Below, one piece after another: positions 15,447 through 24,496 of a stretch of 32,591 nt of DNA. Source of the DNA: JAGLGH01 sp034723595 (GTDB taxonomy: Archaea; Nanobdellota; Nanobdellia; Woesearchaeales; JAGLGH01); the NCBI GenBank assembly GCA_034723595.1, contig JAYEPB010000100.1, forward strand, positions 1 through 32,591. The letters run 5' to 3'. The position numbers were made by a program, and so were the translations under genes. Under the pieces are notes generated by a model, which was not told the DNA's origin, made no database searches, and saw only the letters and a program-made list of their open reading frames with translations. The stretch's first letter is position 1. Every line of letters starts with the position of its first letter.

Positions 15447-16760
15447 TTAATTAGCAATATTAAATGTTATTGTCTGCCAATCTGTATATTCACCATCTGA
15501 TATCTTGATTGTAATTTCCTTTGTGCCCACCCACTGGTCTTCATCTATAATTAGATATGGCAGTTGCGGAACATATTCTATGCTTACATTATCCCCATCT
15601 GGTTCATAATATATCCTATGCTTGCCATAAGGCTCAAGCCAGTTTTTTATTTTATCGCTAAAATTATATATTACATTGCTTCCGGATTGCACAATAAGCA
15701 AGTCCTCATCATTTCCTATGATTGAATCTCCTACCTTTAAGTTAGGCAATTCCAATGAATCAATATAATGCAATGCTGGAGGTCTGTTTGCAATAAGCAG
15801 ATTTAATCTGAATGGGCTTCCGTCAATCAGATAAGAGCTGTCTTCAATCATAATGATATCATCAAATCCAGATGGTCCAATATCCCTCATTATGCCAGCA
15901 ATTCTTGCGCTGCCATATTGTTTTCCAAATGGTGAATTATCAATCATCAGGCATTCGGCATCAAGAATCATCCTGGCAAAAACATGGAGATTGTGCATCC
16001 GGAGAGGGATTCTCACTATGAAATCTTCAATTCGCGTCACATCATTTGTGGCTTTTTTTCTTATATCAAGTGGATAATTTATATCAACTACTGTTGATTT
16101 GTCATGGAAAGTTATATTTGCTGTTATATCGCCTTCACTAACTTCCAGATTTGCAAAATTCTCAAATCCTCTTGTGCATATTTTTATGTTATTTTCAATA
16201 TAATTTTTTAGCTGTTCTTTGATTGTGATAGGATTGGCAGGATCAGACAGACTCTCAAGTGAAGGGAATTTGACATAACCATAAAATCCCTGAAGTATGT
16301 GGGGATGGTTTATGCTCATGCTTGGGAAACTGTGAAAGGGATATTCTGGCATATATATTTTGTAGAAGCCAGTATCTTCTTTTAAAGATTTTTTAATTGT
16401 ATATGCTATATTTGCCTGCTCTGCCTCAATATATTGGTAATCTTCACCCTGTACCTCAAGAGAGAGGGGGATTAATCCGCCATCAACATCAAACAATGTG
16501 CCGCCACTTCGTCCAAACTTAAAAAATGCCTGATTTACCGTCAGGGCAACACAAGATTGAGCAAAATCCTGCAATTGCATGATATCTGCAGGAATCTGTC
16601 TGCTTTCTTCCACTTCTATCTCTGCCTCCTTTTCTCTTGTTTGACTTATCATTGTAAACATAATTAGGAATATGGCTATCAGCACCAGCCCTATTATGAT
16701 GAAAAATGTTATCTGTCCTTTCTGTTTCATTTTGTAATTCTTCCAAATTTTCTCGTTCAT
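15447..16760 (-). CDS. Pilin-like KGQITFF protein with beta-rich C-terminal domain
   Basis: A 437-residue protein. After MNEKIWKNYK comes MKQKGQITFFIIIGLVLIAI, a class III-type signal followed by a single hydrophobic helix, then a large extracytoplasmic domain. The C-terminal 100 residues look beta-rich and Ig/cadherin-like (KVGDSIIGNDEDLLI, ending TIKISDGEYTDWQTITFNI). KGQ-x-T-x-F-x-I-I-G starts are common in uncharacterised DPANN surface proteins, from general knowledge. ATG 16760 has an AAGGA ribosome site; the in-frame ATG 16730 would give a shorter N-terminus closer to the neighbours and cannot be excluded. It lies between the two giant surface proteins, with 40 and 42 bases on either side, in the same operon. 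Confidence 0.8.
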   Translation of the reverse strand: MNEKIWKNYKMKQKGQITFFIIIGLVLIAIFLIMFTMISQTREKEAEIEVEESRQIPADIMQLQDFAQSCVALTVNQAFFKFGRSGGTLFDVDGGLIPLSLEVQGEDYQYIEAEQANIAYTIKKSLKEDTGFYKIYMPEYPFHSFPSMSINHPHILQGFYGYVKFPSLESLSDPANPITIKEQLKNYIENNIKICTRGFENFANLEVSEGDITANITFHDKSTVVDINYPLDIRKKATNDVTRIEDFIVRIPLRMHNLHVFARMILDAECLMIDNSPFGKQYGSARIAGIMRDIGPSGFDDIIMIEDSSYLIDGSPFRLNLLIANRPPALHYIDSLELPNLKVGDSIIGNDEDLLIVQSGSNVIYNFSDKIKNWLEPYGKHRIYYEPDGDNVSIEYVPQLPYLIIDEDQWVGTKEITIKISDGEYTDWQTITFNIAN

Positions 16761-16802
16761 TTGATATCCTTATCTTCAACTCCCATCTTTATTTAAACTA
16801 TC

Positions 16803-19800
16803 TTATTTGCAGCATAAAGCACAACTACTTAAATAATTTTCAGAATCATAATAATAAGATTGTTCACCCCAATCATCATATTCTGTATATTCTTTAAGAT
16901 AAGAACATTTAATCTGGGAGTCCCGATTACCAATTGTAACATCATCAGTTGCCCCTAGTATTTCAAGTGATTCATAATAATCTGTGATATCCCCGCTTTT
17001 TGAGAGGGTTACCTTAAACATTAGCTCAAAATATGTGTCAGCATCAAGATTAATCCTTTCTTCAAAAGGGTTATTAGTGGATGTTATATCCGGATTGCAA
17101 CCCTCTCCTATGCCAACATTAATTACCCTATCTTCATCAGCAGCACATTGAACATCACTTTCAGAGTCGCATAAAACATAACATTCGTCATATATGAATT
17201 CGCATTCCCCTTGACCATTGCATTCATAATATTTTGATGCGCACGCCCCGCAAGTTCCGCCACACAGATCATCTCCACATTGCTTTCCTAAGCAATCTGG
17301 TATGCATATGCAATCATTATCATAATCCCCACTGGAACATTTTTCATTTAATTCAGTTGAGTAGCCAACGCAGCCAACGCAGCAGCAGCCATTATCATCT
17401 GTACAGCTGCAATCAGGGTCATAATCACAATCAGCCTCATTGCAGATTTTATCGCATCCACAGGATATTGTTTGCGCATAACTGCATTCACCCAGACTGC
17501 ACGAACCTTGCTTATAGCAATTAAAATCTAAACAATAATCTGGGCAGGAAATTTCTATTGACTCACCAAATTCCAGGCACCCATCATCATTATAATCCAT
17601 GCATATCTGATAATGGGTATCATCTATGCATTCCTTTGCTCCATAATATGGACATGTATCTTCACAAATCTTGCAGGCATCATTAAAGCAGCCAGATTCG
17701 CATTGTACTTCACTATAGGCACAATCACCACCACTGCAATATCCTGAATGATAGCTGATATTGTTTTCACAATAATCATTGCACACTAATGCGAAATAAG
17801 GACTCCATTCCATGCAAGAGTCATAGTCATATAATCCGCATGTCTTATACTCCATGCCTGTACCGCATTGCTTTGATCCAAATGCAGTGCATTCATTACT
17901 GCATGTCTCTATGGCGCTTGCATTAATCCTTAATTTGGATGTCAGGTCCTGCCAAATCTCTTCTCCAATCTCATATCTTGAGAATATATAGTAGTTGTTC
18001 CCAGTTTTATTGCAGGCAATAGTTTCACCAGGATTAGTCTGGTATATTTCATTATATTTCTCTACATATTGGCAAATATCAATAGTCTCAAATCCATCAT
18101 AAGTCAATGCTATGAAATTCGTGGGACATGTGTTTGCAGAGCCTGAGTATATGGTATAATCAATAGCTTTACCATATGCAGCAATAAGATGTTTGCCTCC
18201 AGCATGAGTAATGTATATCTTATCAAAGTTCTGCATGTTGTTTATAAAATCAACAGGTATTGCACTCACTTCCCCATATAGCATAGTCTTTGGACCCCAT
18301 CCGATAATCCAGTCTAGCATGGCATCCATCACACCCTTGAGAAGAGGGCTAAAGAAATTAAGCCAATTGTTATTTGGCAGAGAGACAGTAATAAGGGAAT
18401 CTTTATTGAATATGATTGATTCAATATCATGATTATACCACCCTTTTCTATTATCACAGCTGACAAACTTGCCAGATGGCGCATCCTCTTCAGATACTTT
18501 TGCATCCTTGCACAAATTTGCGATTGGGTCACTCATCAGATTTTCTGAATCTATTGGCACATTGTAGCTTGTTCCTATAATAACATTGTCTTCATAACTC
18601 AGTATGCAGACATTATTGATGCAGGGAACTTGATACCCATCCCTGTTACAATTTTCAGGAAGTATATTCTTATATTCAGGAAGAGTCTTGTCATAGTCAT
18701 CGCAGTATAATGTGTACTTTTTTATGCTTTTTTCAGTAGCCATATTAATCATTGCCTGTGCTATCTGTTTTGTTCTGGATGTCCATTCTCCATCCTCACA
18801 ATATCTATCAAGGAAAGAATCTCCGTCTGCAACACAGATTGGTTTATCTGTATCAGTATAGAACTTATCAGGATTATCATTGCTGCCTGAAGATCCAGCC
18901 ATAGTTACCAGGCATTGATCTGCTCTTTGGCAGAATCCAACTTCTTCTTTATCCCAAGCTTCTTTTAGCTCTACTTCCACCCATTCTCCGTCATAGCATC
19001 TGTATCCATAGAAAGTGTCCAGGGTGCTGTCACTGATCTGGTTAGCTACGCAGTTAGTTCCATCCCAGCATTCGTCTACAGGGCAGCATGAACTGCTGCC
19101 AGAAATAGGAGATATACTAGCTGAAAGGTTTGTTTCTGTTATTTCTTTCCATTCACCCCAGTAACTGCAATAGGCATTAGATCCCAATGCTCCAGTTACA
19201 ATAGTGCATCGCTCTTTATCTTTAATAAGCTGTGTATCATTATGGAGGTCTTTTAATTCTAACAAGTATCCTTTGCCAGAATACCTCGCATTTTCTGCTA
19301 TTGCGCATCCAAGGAATTCCCCATTATAATTTATTACTTCTGCTATTTGCGCTCCATCTTCTGTAACATATGTGCCTTTCCTTATCGTTTGGCTCTTCCA
19401 GCATCCTCCATTTCCATCTGGGTCATTATAATATTCTTCTCCATCATCTGCCTCACCGCAGCAAAGGCTGCCAGTCCATATAAGAGGTTCGCCTGCAGGT
19501 GATTTTGCTTCATTGCATGATTCTCCTGTTGGGTCGCGATCATCATCAATATTGTCAAGGTCTGTTTGCAGCTCAGAATAGGTTGTGCAATAGTATGTTA
19601 CACCCCCTGTTTGTATGCTCTCTCCAGTCTCTAATCTTGTCCCTTTTCCAGGACTATAGATTGCGCTTATAGTTGAGTGTGGGTTGTCTTCTCCAGTACA
19701 TTCAGCAATCCTTCCTCTTATGCCATCATCATAACAAAGGAAATGATGCTCTGCGATATTTAATCTTGTTTCTGTAAAGTCAATTAAATTGTCTTGAGGA

Positions 19801-21134
19801 ATTGTTATAGGCTCAGATACAGCTTCATCATGGATTAAGCTATTAGGGGATTTGCAGACATGCCAGTTATTGCCGTCAGACACTGCGCTCTTTCCAAAGC
19901 ATTCAATATCAATTATTCCTCCCTGCGCTCCTTGTGCCATTATCCATTGCCAATAAGTCTCTCCGCTGCCAAAAGGTCCTGCATCCTGGGACTCATATGT
20001 GTCAAAACACACATCTCCTGAATCTACCATGCTGCAGTCATATCCATAATCAGATGTCATTACAAATACCTGAACTTGATCTGTAATATTTTCACCAATT
20101 TCAATAACAGTTGTTTGTGTCTCTCCAATATAAGCGCTGCTTGCTGGAAACATATACCTTTCAATGCTATCTTTATTTAGTTTCCCATTTGATTTATTAC
20201 GAAGATGAAATGTCAATGTAGTGTTTGAACTTATCTTTTCCACGAATTTAAGATTATCAGTTCTATATACTATTGTATGATTTATGTATGTTACTTCTAA
20301 AGACATATCTTCAAATCCCAAACCCTCATCACTTTCTACCTCTGTCATGCCTTTATATATCTCAAGGGTATATGTCTCTTCTGGCTCTGCTGTAAATATT
20401 CCTGTATTGACATAATGACCTGTGCATTGGTCATTCGTATCAATATGGAACATGTAAAGATCACCGTCTTCTGCAACAGTAGCCCCTGCGCTATTTGTTA
20501 TCTTAGCATACAATTCTGTATTATAAAGATAACACCCTTTAAGAATAAATCTCCATGATACTTGTTGGGTTTCCGGTACTTCAAAATCGACTGATTCATG
20601 CTGGATTGCTGTGCCTTCATAATGAAAGTTTACTTTTTTTGATGTAGGGGTCTTATGAATCTCAGGAATGTCTTCTTCATCTATTGTTACTATCACTGAC
20701 CATTCATCTACAAGGATTCCTGAATCATCTCCGCAGCATTCCCCCTCCCCATTGTCAGCATCAGCATTCCAGTCAGAGGCACCACAATCAACATCAGTGC
20801 AAAACTCTTCAATGCTATCATAATCCGAATAGTAAGCATATGTACTTGCATAATCACCATGGGTCCAGAATGTTGTAAGATATATCTTTTCATCATACTG
20901 GCATGGTCTGTCTTCCATTGTGCATTCTGTTGGACAATCTGGAGTATCCTTTCCAGTCTCATCTATGGGGCAGTCTTTCACTAGTGCTCCGCAGCTTGTA
21001 TTTCCATATGCGCAGTCATTTGGATGGATAGAGATTGGCGCATAAACAGAACTGCTTATTAAAATAAGGATTAATAATAAGAACAGAAACAATGATTGCT
21101 TCTTATATGTTATAATGCATACTTTATTTTTCAT
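16803..21134 (-). CDS. Large secreted Cys-rich surface protein
   Basis: A 1443-residue protein starting MKNKVCIITYKKQ, followed by a signal peptide (SLFLFLLLILILISSSVYA, cleavage probably after YA). There is no C-terminal membrane helix, so it is probably released or held non-covalently. It is very rich in cysteine throughout. Two related units of about 80 residues near 1082 and 1165 share the pattern CxxxC, GxKxC, YxxC, DxDxC, CxDYC. Near 1278 lies CIPDCLGKQCGDDLCGGTC, a known style of secreted Cys-rich repeat. I chose ATG 21134 over the longer in-frame start at 21185 because a GAGG site precedes it and the signal peptide then sits at the N-terminus. It heads the surface operon. The function is unknown; disulfide-stabilised extracellular structure is inferred. 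Confidence 0.85.
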   Translation of the reverse strand: MKNKVCIITYKKQSLFLFLLLILILISSSVYAPISIHPNDCAYGNTSCGALVKDCPIDETGKDTPDCPTECTMEDRPCQYDEKIYLTTFWTHGDYASTYAYYSDYDSIEEFCTDVDCGASDWNADADNGEGECCGDDSGILVDEWSVIVTIDEEDIPEIHKTPTSKKVNFHYEGTAIQHESVDFEVPETQQVSWRFILKGCYLYNTELYAKITNSAGATVAEDGDLYMFHIDTNDQCTGHYVNTGIFTAEPEETYTLEIYKGMTEVESDEGLGFEDMSLEVTYINHTIVYRTDNLKFVEKISSNTTLTFHLRNKSNGKLNKDSIERYMFPASSAYIGETQTTVIEIGENITDQVQVFVMTSDYGYDCSMVDSGDVCFDTYESQDAGPFGSGETYWQWIMAQGAQGGIIDIECFGKSAVSDGNNWHVCKSPNSLIHDEAVSEPITIPQDNLIDFTETRLNIAEHHFLCYDDGIRGRIAECTGEDNPHSTISAIYSPGKGTRLETGESIQTGGVTYYCTTYSELQTDLDNIDDDRDPTGESCNEAKSPAGEPLIWTGSLCCGEADDGEEYYNDPDGNGGCWKSQTIRKGTYVTEDGAQIAEVINYNGEFLGCAIAENARYSGKGYLLELKDLHNDTQLIKDKERCTIVTGALGSNAYCSYWGEWKEITETNLSASISPISGSSSCCPVDECWDGTNCVANQISDSTLDTFYGYRCYDGEWVEVELKEAWDKEEVGFCQRADQCLVTMAGSSGSNDNPDKFYTDTDKPICVADGDSFLDRYCEDGEWTSRTKQIAQAMINMATEKSIKKYTLYCDDYDKTLPEYKNILPENCNRDGYQVPCINNVCILSYEDNVIIGTSYNVPIDSENLMSDPIANLCKDAKVSEEDAPSGKFVSCDNRKGWYNHDIESIIFNKDSLITVSLPNNNWLNFFSPLLKGVMDAMLDWIIGWGPKTMLYGEVSAIPVDFINNMQNFDKIYITHAGGKHLIAAYGKAIDYTIYSGSANTCPTNFIALTYDGFETIDICQYVEKYNEIYQTNPGETIACNKTGNNYYIFSRYEIGEEIWQDLTSKLRINASAIETCSNECTAFGSKQCGTGMEYKTCGLYDYDSCMEWSPYFALVCNDYCENNISYHSGYCSGGDCAYSEVQCESGCFNDACKICEDTCPYYGAKECIDDTHYQICMDYNDDGCLEFGESIEISCPDYCLDFNCYKQGSCSLGECSYAQTISCGCDKICNEADCDYDPDCSCTDDNGCCCVGCVGYSTELNEKCSSGDYDNDCICIPDCLGKQCGDDLCGGTCGACASKYYECNGQGECEFIYDECYVLCDSESDVQCAADEDRVINVGIGEGCNPDITSTNNPFEERINLDADTYFELMFKVTLSKSGDITDYYESLEILGATDDVTIGNRDSQIKCSYLKEYTEYDDWGEQSYYYDSENYLSSCALCCK

Positions 21135-21228
21135 AAGATAATTCCTCTTTTTAGTATCCTTGTGTGAAATCCTCTGATATCTCACAAGATATTATAATGT
21201 ATTGCTATACTTGAATATTCATCAAACT

Positions 21229-21246
21229 GGTATTTAAACCTTTCTA
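21229..21246 (-). promoter_or_regulatory. BRE/TATA promoter of the surface operon
   Basis: The minus strand reads TATAGAAAGGTTTAAATACC: GAAAGG (BRE) then TTTAAATAC (TATA). The predicted start is near 21209, giving a leader of about 75 bases before ATG 21134, unlike the leaderless genes nearby. Confidence 0.65.
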
Positions 21247-21302
21247 TAATCTTACCTCCATTCATCGAGTATATCTTATATAATCAAAAACTAAAAACAT
21301 AT

Positions 21303-21313
21303 GTTTAAATATT
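21303..21313 (+). promoter_or_regulatory. TATA box upstream of the radical SAM gene
   Basis: GTTTAAATATT lies about 45 bases before ATG 21354. The predicted transcript has a short leader of about 20 bases. The promoter is divergent from that of the surface operon. Confidence 0.5.
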
Positions 21314-21353
21314 TAATAAAAATCTATTCTAACTTGAGCTTTTTACTAAGAAA

Positions 21354-22250
21354 ATGAAAAGAGTAGATATCAAGACAGGATTCTTATGCAATAACAATTG
21401 TAGGTTCTGCATCCAGGCTGACAATAAACTTAAAGGCAATAGGAGTTTTGAAGATATAAAAGAGGATTTGATTGGCTCAAAAGAAAGATGCGAAGGAGTA
21501 GTCTTTACAGGCGGAGAAGTCACAATAAGGAAAGACTTCTTTGATCTTGTCAAATTAGCCAAAGAATTGGGCTATAAGACAATACAGATACAGACAAACG
21601 GAAGGATGTTTGCATCATTGGATTTCTGTAAAAAAACAATTGCTGCTGGCGCAACAGAGTTCAGCCCTGCCTTGCATGGCTATTGCAAAGAACAGCACGA
21701 TTATCTGACTCGTTCCTCTGGCAGTTTCAATCAGACTGTCAAGGGCATCAAAAACCTTAAATCCTTGGACGCTTATGTCCTGACTAACACAGTTGTAGTC
21801 AAGCCAAATTACACAAATCTGCCTCAGATTGCCAGATTGCTAGTTAAACTTAATGCAGACCAGTTTCAGTTCGCATTTGTCCATCCTATGGGGAATGCAT
21901 GGAAAAATTTTAATAACATTGTTCCCCGTATTTCCTTGGCAGCACCCTATATGCATAAAGGCCTGCAGATAGGTGTTGATGCAGGAAAAAGAGTTATGGC
22001 AGAAGCAATGCCCTACTGCCTTATGCAGGGTTATGAGGATTATGTTGCTGAAATAGTGATTCCTGAGACAGAGATAAGGGGGAAGAAATATCAGAATACT
22101 GACCATTTTGATAAACAGAGGAAAGAACAAGGCAAAGCAAAATTCCCTCAATGCAAAAAATGCAAATATGAGGATATATGCGAAGGGCCATGGAGAGAGT
22201 ATCCTGAGAAGCAGGGACACACAGAATTTCAGCCTATTGATGATATTTAA
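21354..22250 (+). CDS. Radical SAM enzyme, MoaA/SPASM-like with C-terminal cysteine cluster
   Basis: A 298-residue protein. The radical SAM CxxxCxxC motif is C12, C16, C19 (CNNNCRFC), followed by FTGGEVTIRKDFF, the position of the usual GGE S-adenosylmethionine motif. The C-terminus carries C222 and a C267-C270-C276 cluster (CKKCKYEDICEGPWREY), so a second Fe-S cluster of the SPASM or twitch type is likely. Such enzymes make a deoxyadenosyl radical to modify peptides, sugars or other small molecules. It is clearly paralogous to the second half of the next gene, sharing CNNNC, TIRKDFF, QTN, FxQTxKGIxNL and the C-terminal CEG-EY block. It is separated from that gene by 170 bases. The substrate is unknown. 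Confidence 0.88.
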   Translation: MKRVDIKTGFLCNNNCRFCIQADNKLKGNRSFEDIKEDLIGSKERCEGVVFTGGEVTIRKDFFDLVKLAKELGYKTIQIQTNGRMFASLDFCKKTIAAGATEFSPALHGYCKEQHDYLTRSSGSFNQTVKGIKNLKSLDAYVLTNTVVVKPNYTNLPQIARLLVKLNADQFQFAFVHPMGNAWKNFNNIVPRISLAAPYMHKGLQIGVDAGKRVMAEAMPYCLMQGYEDYVAEIVIPETEIRGKKYQNTDHFDKQRKEQGKAKFPQCKKCKYEDICEGPWREYPEKQGHTEFQPIDDI

Positions 22251-22388
22251 TAAGAGCCAATGCATCTTATTTTTTGAGGATTATTGCTGTTTAGAATGGA
22301 ATACTTATGGATCCAGGGAAAAATGCGATAAGATTAAGGATACATTTTTATTAAAGCCATATATTTCATATAAGGAAGGGGGTAAAAA

Positions 22389-22403
22389 GTATACTTTTTA
22401 TAG
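22389..22403 (+). promoter_or_regulatory. TATA-like element before the glycosyltransferase-radical SAM fusion
   Basis: GTATACTTTTTATAG lies 18-32 bases before ATG 22421, so the four-gene unit may have its own nearly leaderless promoter as well as readthrough from 21354. Confidence 0.4.
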
Positions 22404-22420
22404 AATTTCAATGTACAAAA

Positions 22421-24496
22421 ATGAAAATAATGCACATATCACCAATAAGGTGGCATCCTTGTTTTACTGAATTAATAAAAGAGCAGAGTAATGGACATAC
22501 CATACTTTTTGTTAAACTTGATTTGATTGAAAAAGATAAGTCTTATGAGGTTGTCAATGATGCAAGAGATGACTGCATACGAATAAAGAACATTAAAAAA
22601 TGCTGTGATCAGAATTATGATTCTAAGCTCAATATCATATTCAATAACTTGTTGAAGGAACACAAGCCAGATATAATTCATCTGCATGTTTTTTCCGGAA
22701 TAAGCCTGCTCCCGATATTGAATGCAGCCTCAAGCTTGGATATAAAAAAGATATTAACACTTCATGACCATTCTTTATTATGCATTAAAGGTCTATGTTA
22801 TAATCAGGATAACAAATGTGAATTAACTACATTAGCACAGTGTGATTGCCAGGAATGTCTGGAGCACTCATCTAAGAGCAATATCTCATTAAATTCCTAT
22901 AATCAGCGTAGGAAGATGTGGATAGAATCTATCATCAACCAATGTGACAAGATAATCTGTCCATCCAATTATCAGAAAAAGCAGATGACCACTTTATTTG
23001 GCAAAGATGCTAAAATCATATATTTATATTATGGTATTAAGTTGCCTAAATTCAAACAAGAGCAGAAAAAAATTAGCATGCCAGTTTTTGGATATTTAGG
23101 CACAACATCATGGATAAAGGGAATTAGATTAATAGAAGAAGCTATTAAAAAATTAAAAGGTTATGATTTTCGCATATTAATGGGATTCAGCAAATTGAGC
23201 AATCAAGATAACGCATTTTTTAAGAAAATTGACAAAAACAATGAAATTATAATTAAACAGGATATATCCAGAAATGCTTTATATCATCAGTTCTTCAGCC
23301 AAATAGATTACCTGATAATACCTTCAATCTGGAATGAGACTGGACCAATGACTTTATTGGAGTCATTTTATTATAAGGTACCTGTAATTCTATCTAATAA
23401 TGAAAGCATGGTGGAAAAGATAAGAGGGAATAAAAGTTCTATGGTCTTTAATAGCATTGATGAATTAGTTCTCATCATGAAACAGATTATCAATGGAGAT
23501 ATAAAAAAAGAAGAAAAAGATTTGTTTGCTGCCAAGAATATTGCCCAGTATTCTGAAGAGATAATTGAAATATATAAAGATGTGATGGCAGCTAAACAAA
23601 AAGGTTTATTTCTAAAACTTGGATATGAATGCAACAATAATTGCATTTTCTGTGTTACAGGCGATAATCACCCTAGAAAATTCATAGATCTTGAAATAAT
23701 TAAAGAAACTTTAAGAAAAAACAGGGGTAAATTCAATTCATTGGTCTTAACTGGAGGAGAACCAACAATCAGGAAGGATTTTTTTAAGATTTTAGACCTT
23801 GCTTATAGGCTGGGATATAAGATATTATTACAGACAAATGCAAGAATTTTCTCATATGAAACATTTTGTGATAACCTTAAAGGCTATAATTTAAAATTCA
23901 GCATTAATGTGAATTCTCCTGATTTCAGGATTCATGATGAAACTACTGGAGTAAAAGGCAGTTTTGCCCAGACTATCAAAGGCATTCAAAATCTACAAAA
24001 ACATGATTTTGAGATATTGGGCAAAATAATGCTGACACGCATCAATTATAGGCATGTTCTGGAAACTGTGAAATTTATAGCGCAGCTTGGGATTAGGGAT
24101 ATATGGCTTGTTTTTTTGACACCTTACGGCTCAGCTAAGATTAATTTTAATGATGTTATACCTGGATATTCGCAAGTCATGCCTTTTGTAAATCAAGCGC
24201 TTTTATGGGCAAAAGAGAACAGCAATATAAAGATGGGCATTGAAGGATTCCCTTATTGCTGCATAAATCAGGAATTCAGGCAATTAGTGACAGAAGAGAA
24301 CTTCAATAAAGATTCCCTGCAGGGCATATATGCTGGAGATGACAATTATGAGTATAATTGCAAATATGAAAGAGTTTTCACCCAAAAACAGAAGTTTGAC
24401 AACTGCAATGAATGCAGATATAATAATAAATGCGAAGGAATATATAAAGAGTATGTTAAGCATAATGGTAAAGGGGAATTTAAACCTATAAAATGA
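22421..24496 (+). CDS. Fusion of a GT4 glycosyltransferase with a radical SAM enzyme
   Basis: A 691-residue two-enzyme fusion. Residues 1 to about 390 are a GT-B fold, GT4-type glycosyltransferase: MKIMHISPIRWHP start, DIIHLHVFSG, LTLHDHSLLC with a Cys-rich insert, CPSNYQKKQM, FGYLGTTSWIKG, and the ExxxxxxxE donor motif in ETGPMTLLESFYYKVPVI. From about 395 to 691 it is a radical SAM domain with C404, C408, C411 (CNNNCIFC), LTGGEPTIRKDFF and a C-terminal cysteine cluster (CNECRYNNKCEGIYKEY), homologous to the product of 21354-22250. The fusion ties radical chemistry to sugar transfer, so the product of one domain may be the substrate of the other. Its stop overlaps the next start (ATGA). No frameshift is seen at the junction, so the fusion appears genuine. 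Confidence 0.9.
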   Translation: MKIMHISPIRWHPCFTELIKEQSNGHTILFVKLDLIEKDKSYEVVNDARDDCIRIKNIKKCCDQNYDSKLNIIFNNLLKEHKPDIIHLHVFSGISLLPILNAASSLDIKKILTLHDHSLLCIKGLCYNQDNKCELTTLAQCDCQECLEHSSKSNISLNSYNQRRKMWIESIINQCDKIICPSNYQKKQMTTLFGKDAKIIYLYYGIKLPKFKQEQKKISMPVFGYLGTTSWIKGIRLIEEAIKKLKGYDFRILMGFSKLSNQDNAFFKKIDKNNEIIIKQDISRNALYHQFFSQIDYLIIPSIWNETGPMTLLESFYYKVPVILSNNESMVEKIRGNKSSMVFNSIDELVLIMKQIINGDIKKEEKDLFAAKNIAQYSEEIIEIYKDVMAAKQKGLFLKLGYECNNNCIFCVTGDNHPRKFIDLEIIKETLRKNRGKFNSLVLTGGEPTIRKDFFKILDLAYRLGYKILLQTNARIFSYETFCDNLKGYNLKFSINVNSPDFRIHDETTGVKGSFAQTIKGIQNLQKHDFEILGKIMLTRINYRHVLETVKFIAQLGIRDIWLVFLTPYGSAKINFNDVIPGYSQVMPFVNQALLWAKENSNIKMGIEGFPYCCINQEFRQLVTEENFNKDSLQGIYAGDDNYEYNCKYERVFTQKQKFDNCNECRYNNKCEGIYKEYVKHNGKGEFKPIK

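Noticed and set aside
21840..22265. 141-residue minus-strand open frame inside the radical SAM gene
   Set aside because: It is the reverse complement of a well-supported enzyme, lacks a promoter and recognisable features, and ends within the coding region.
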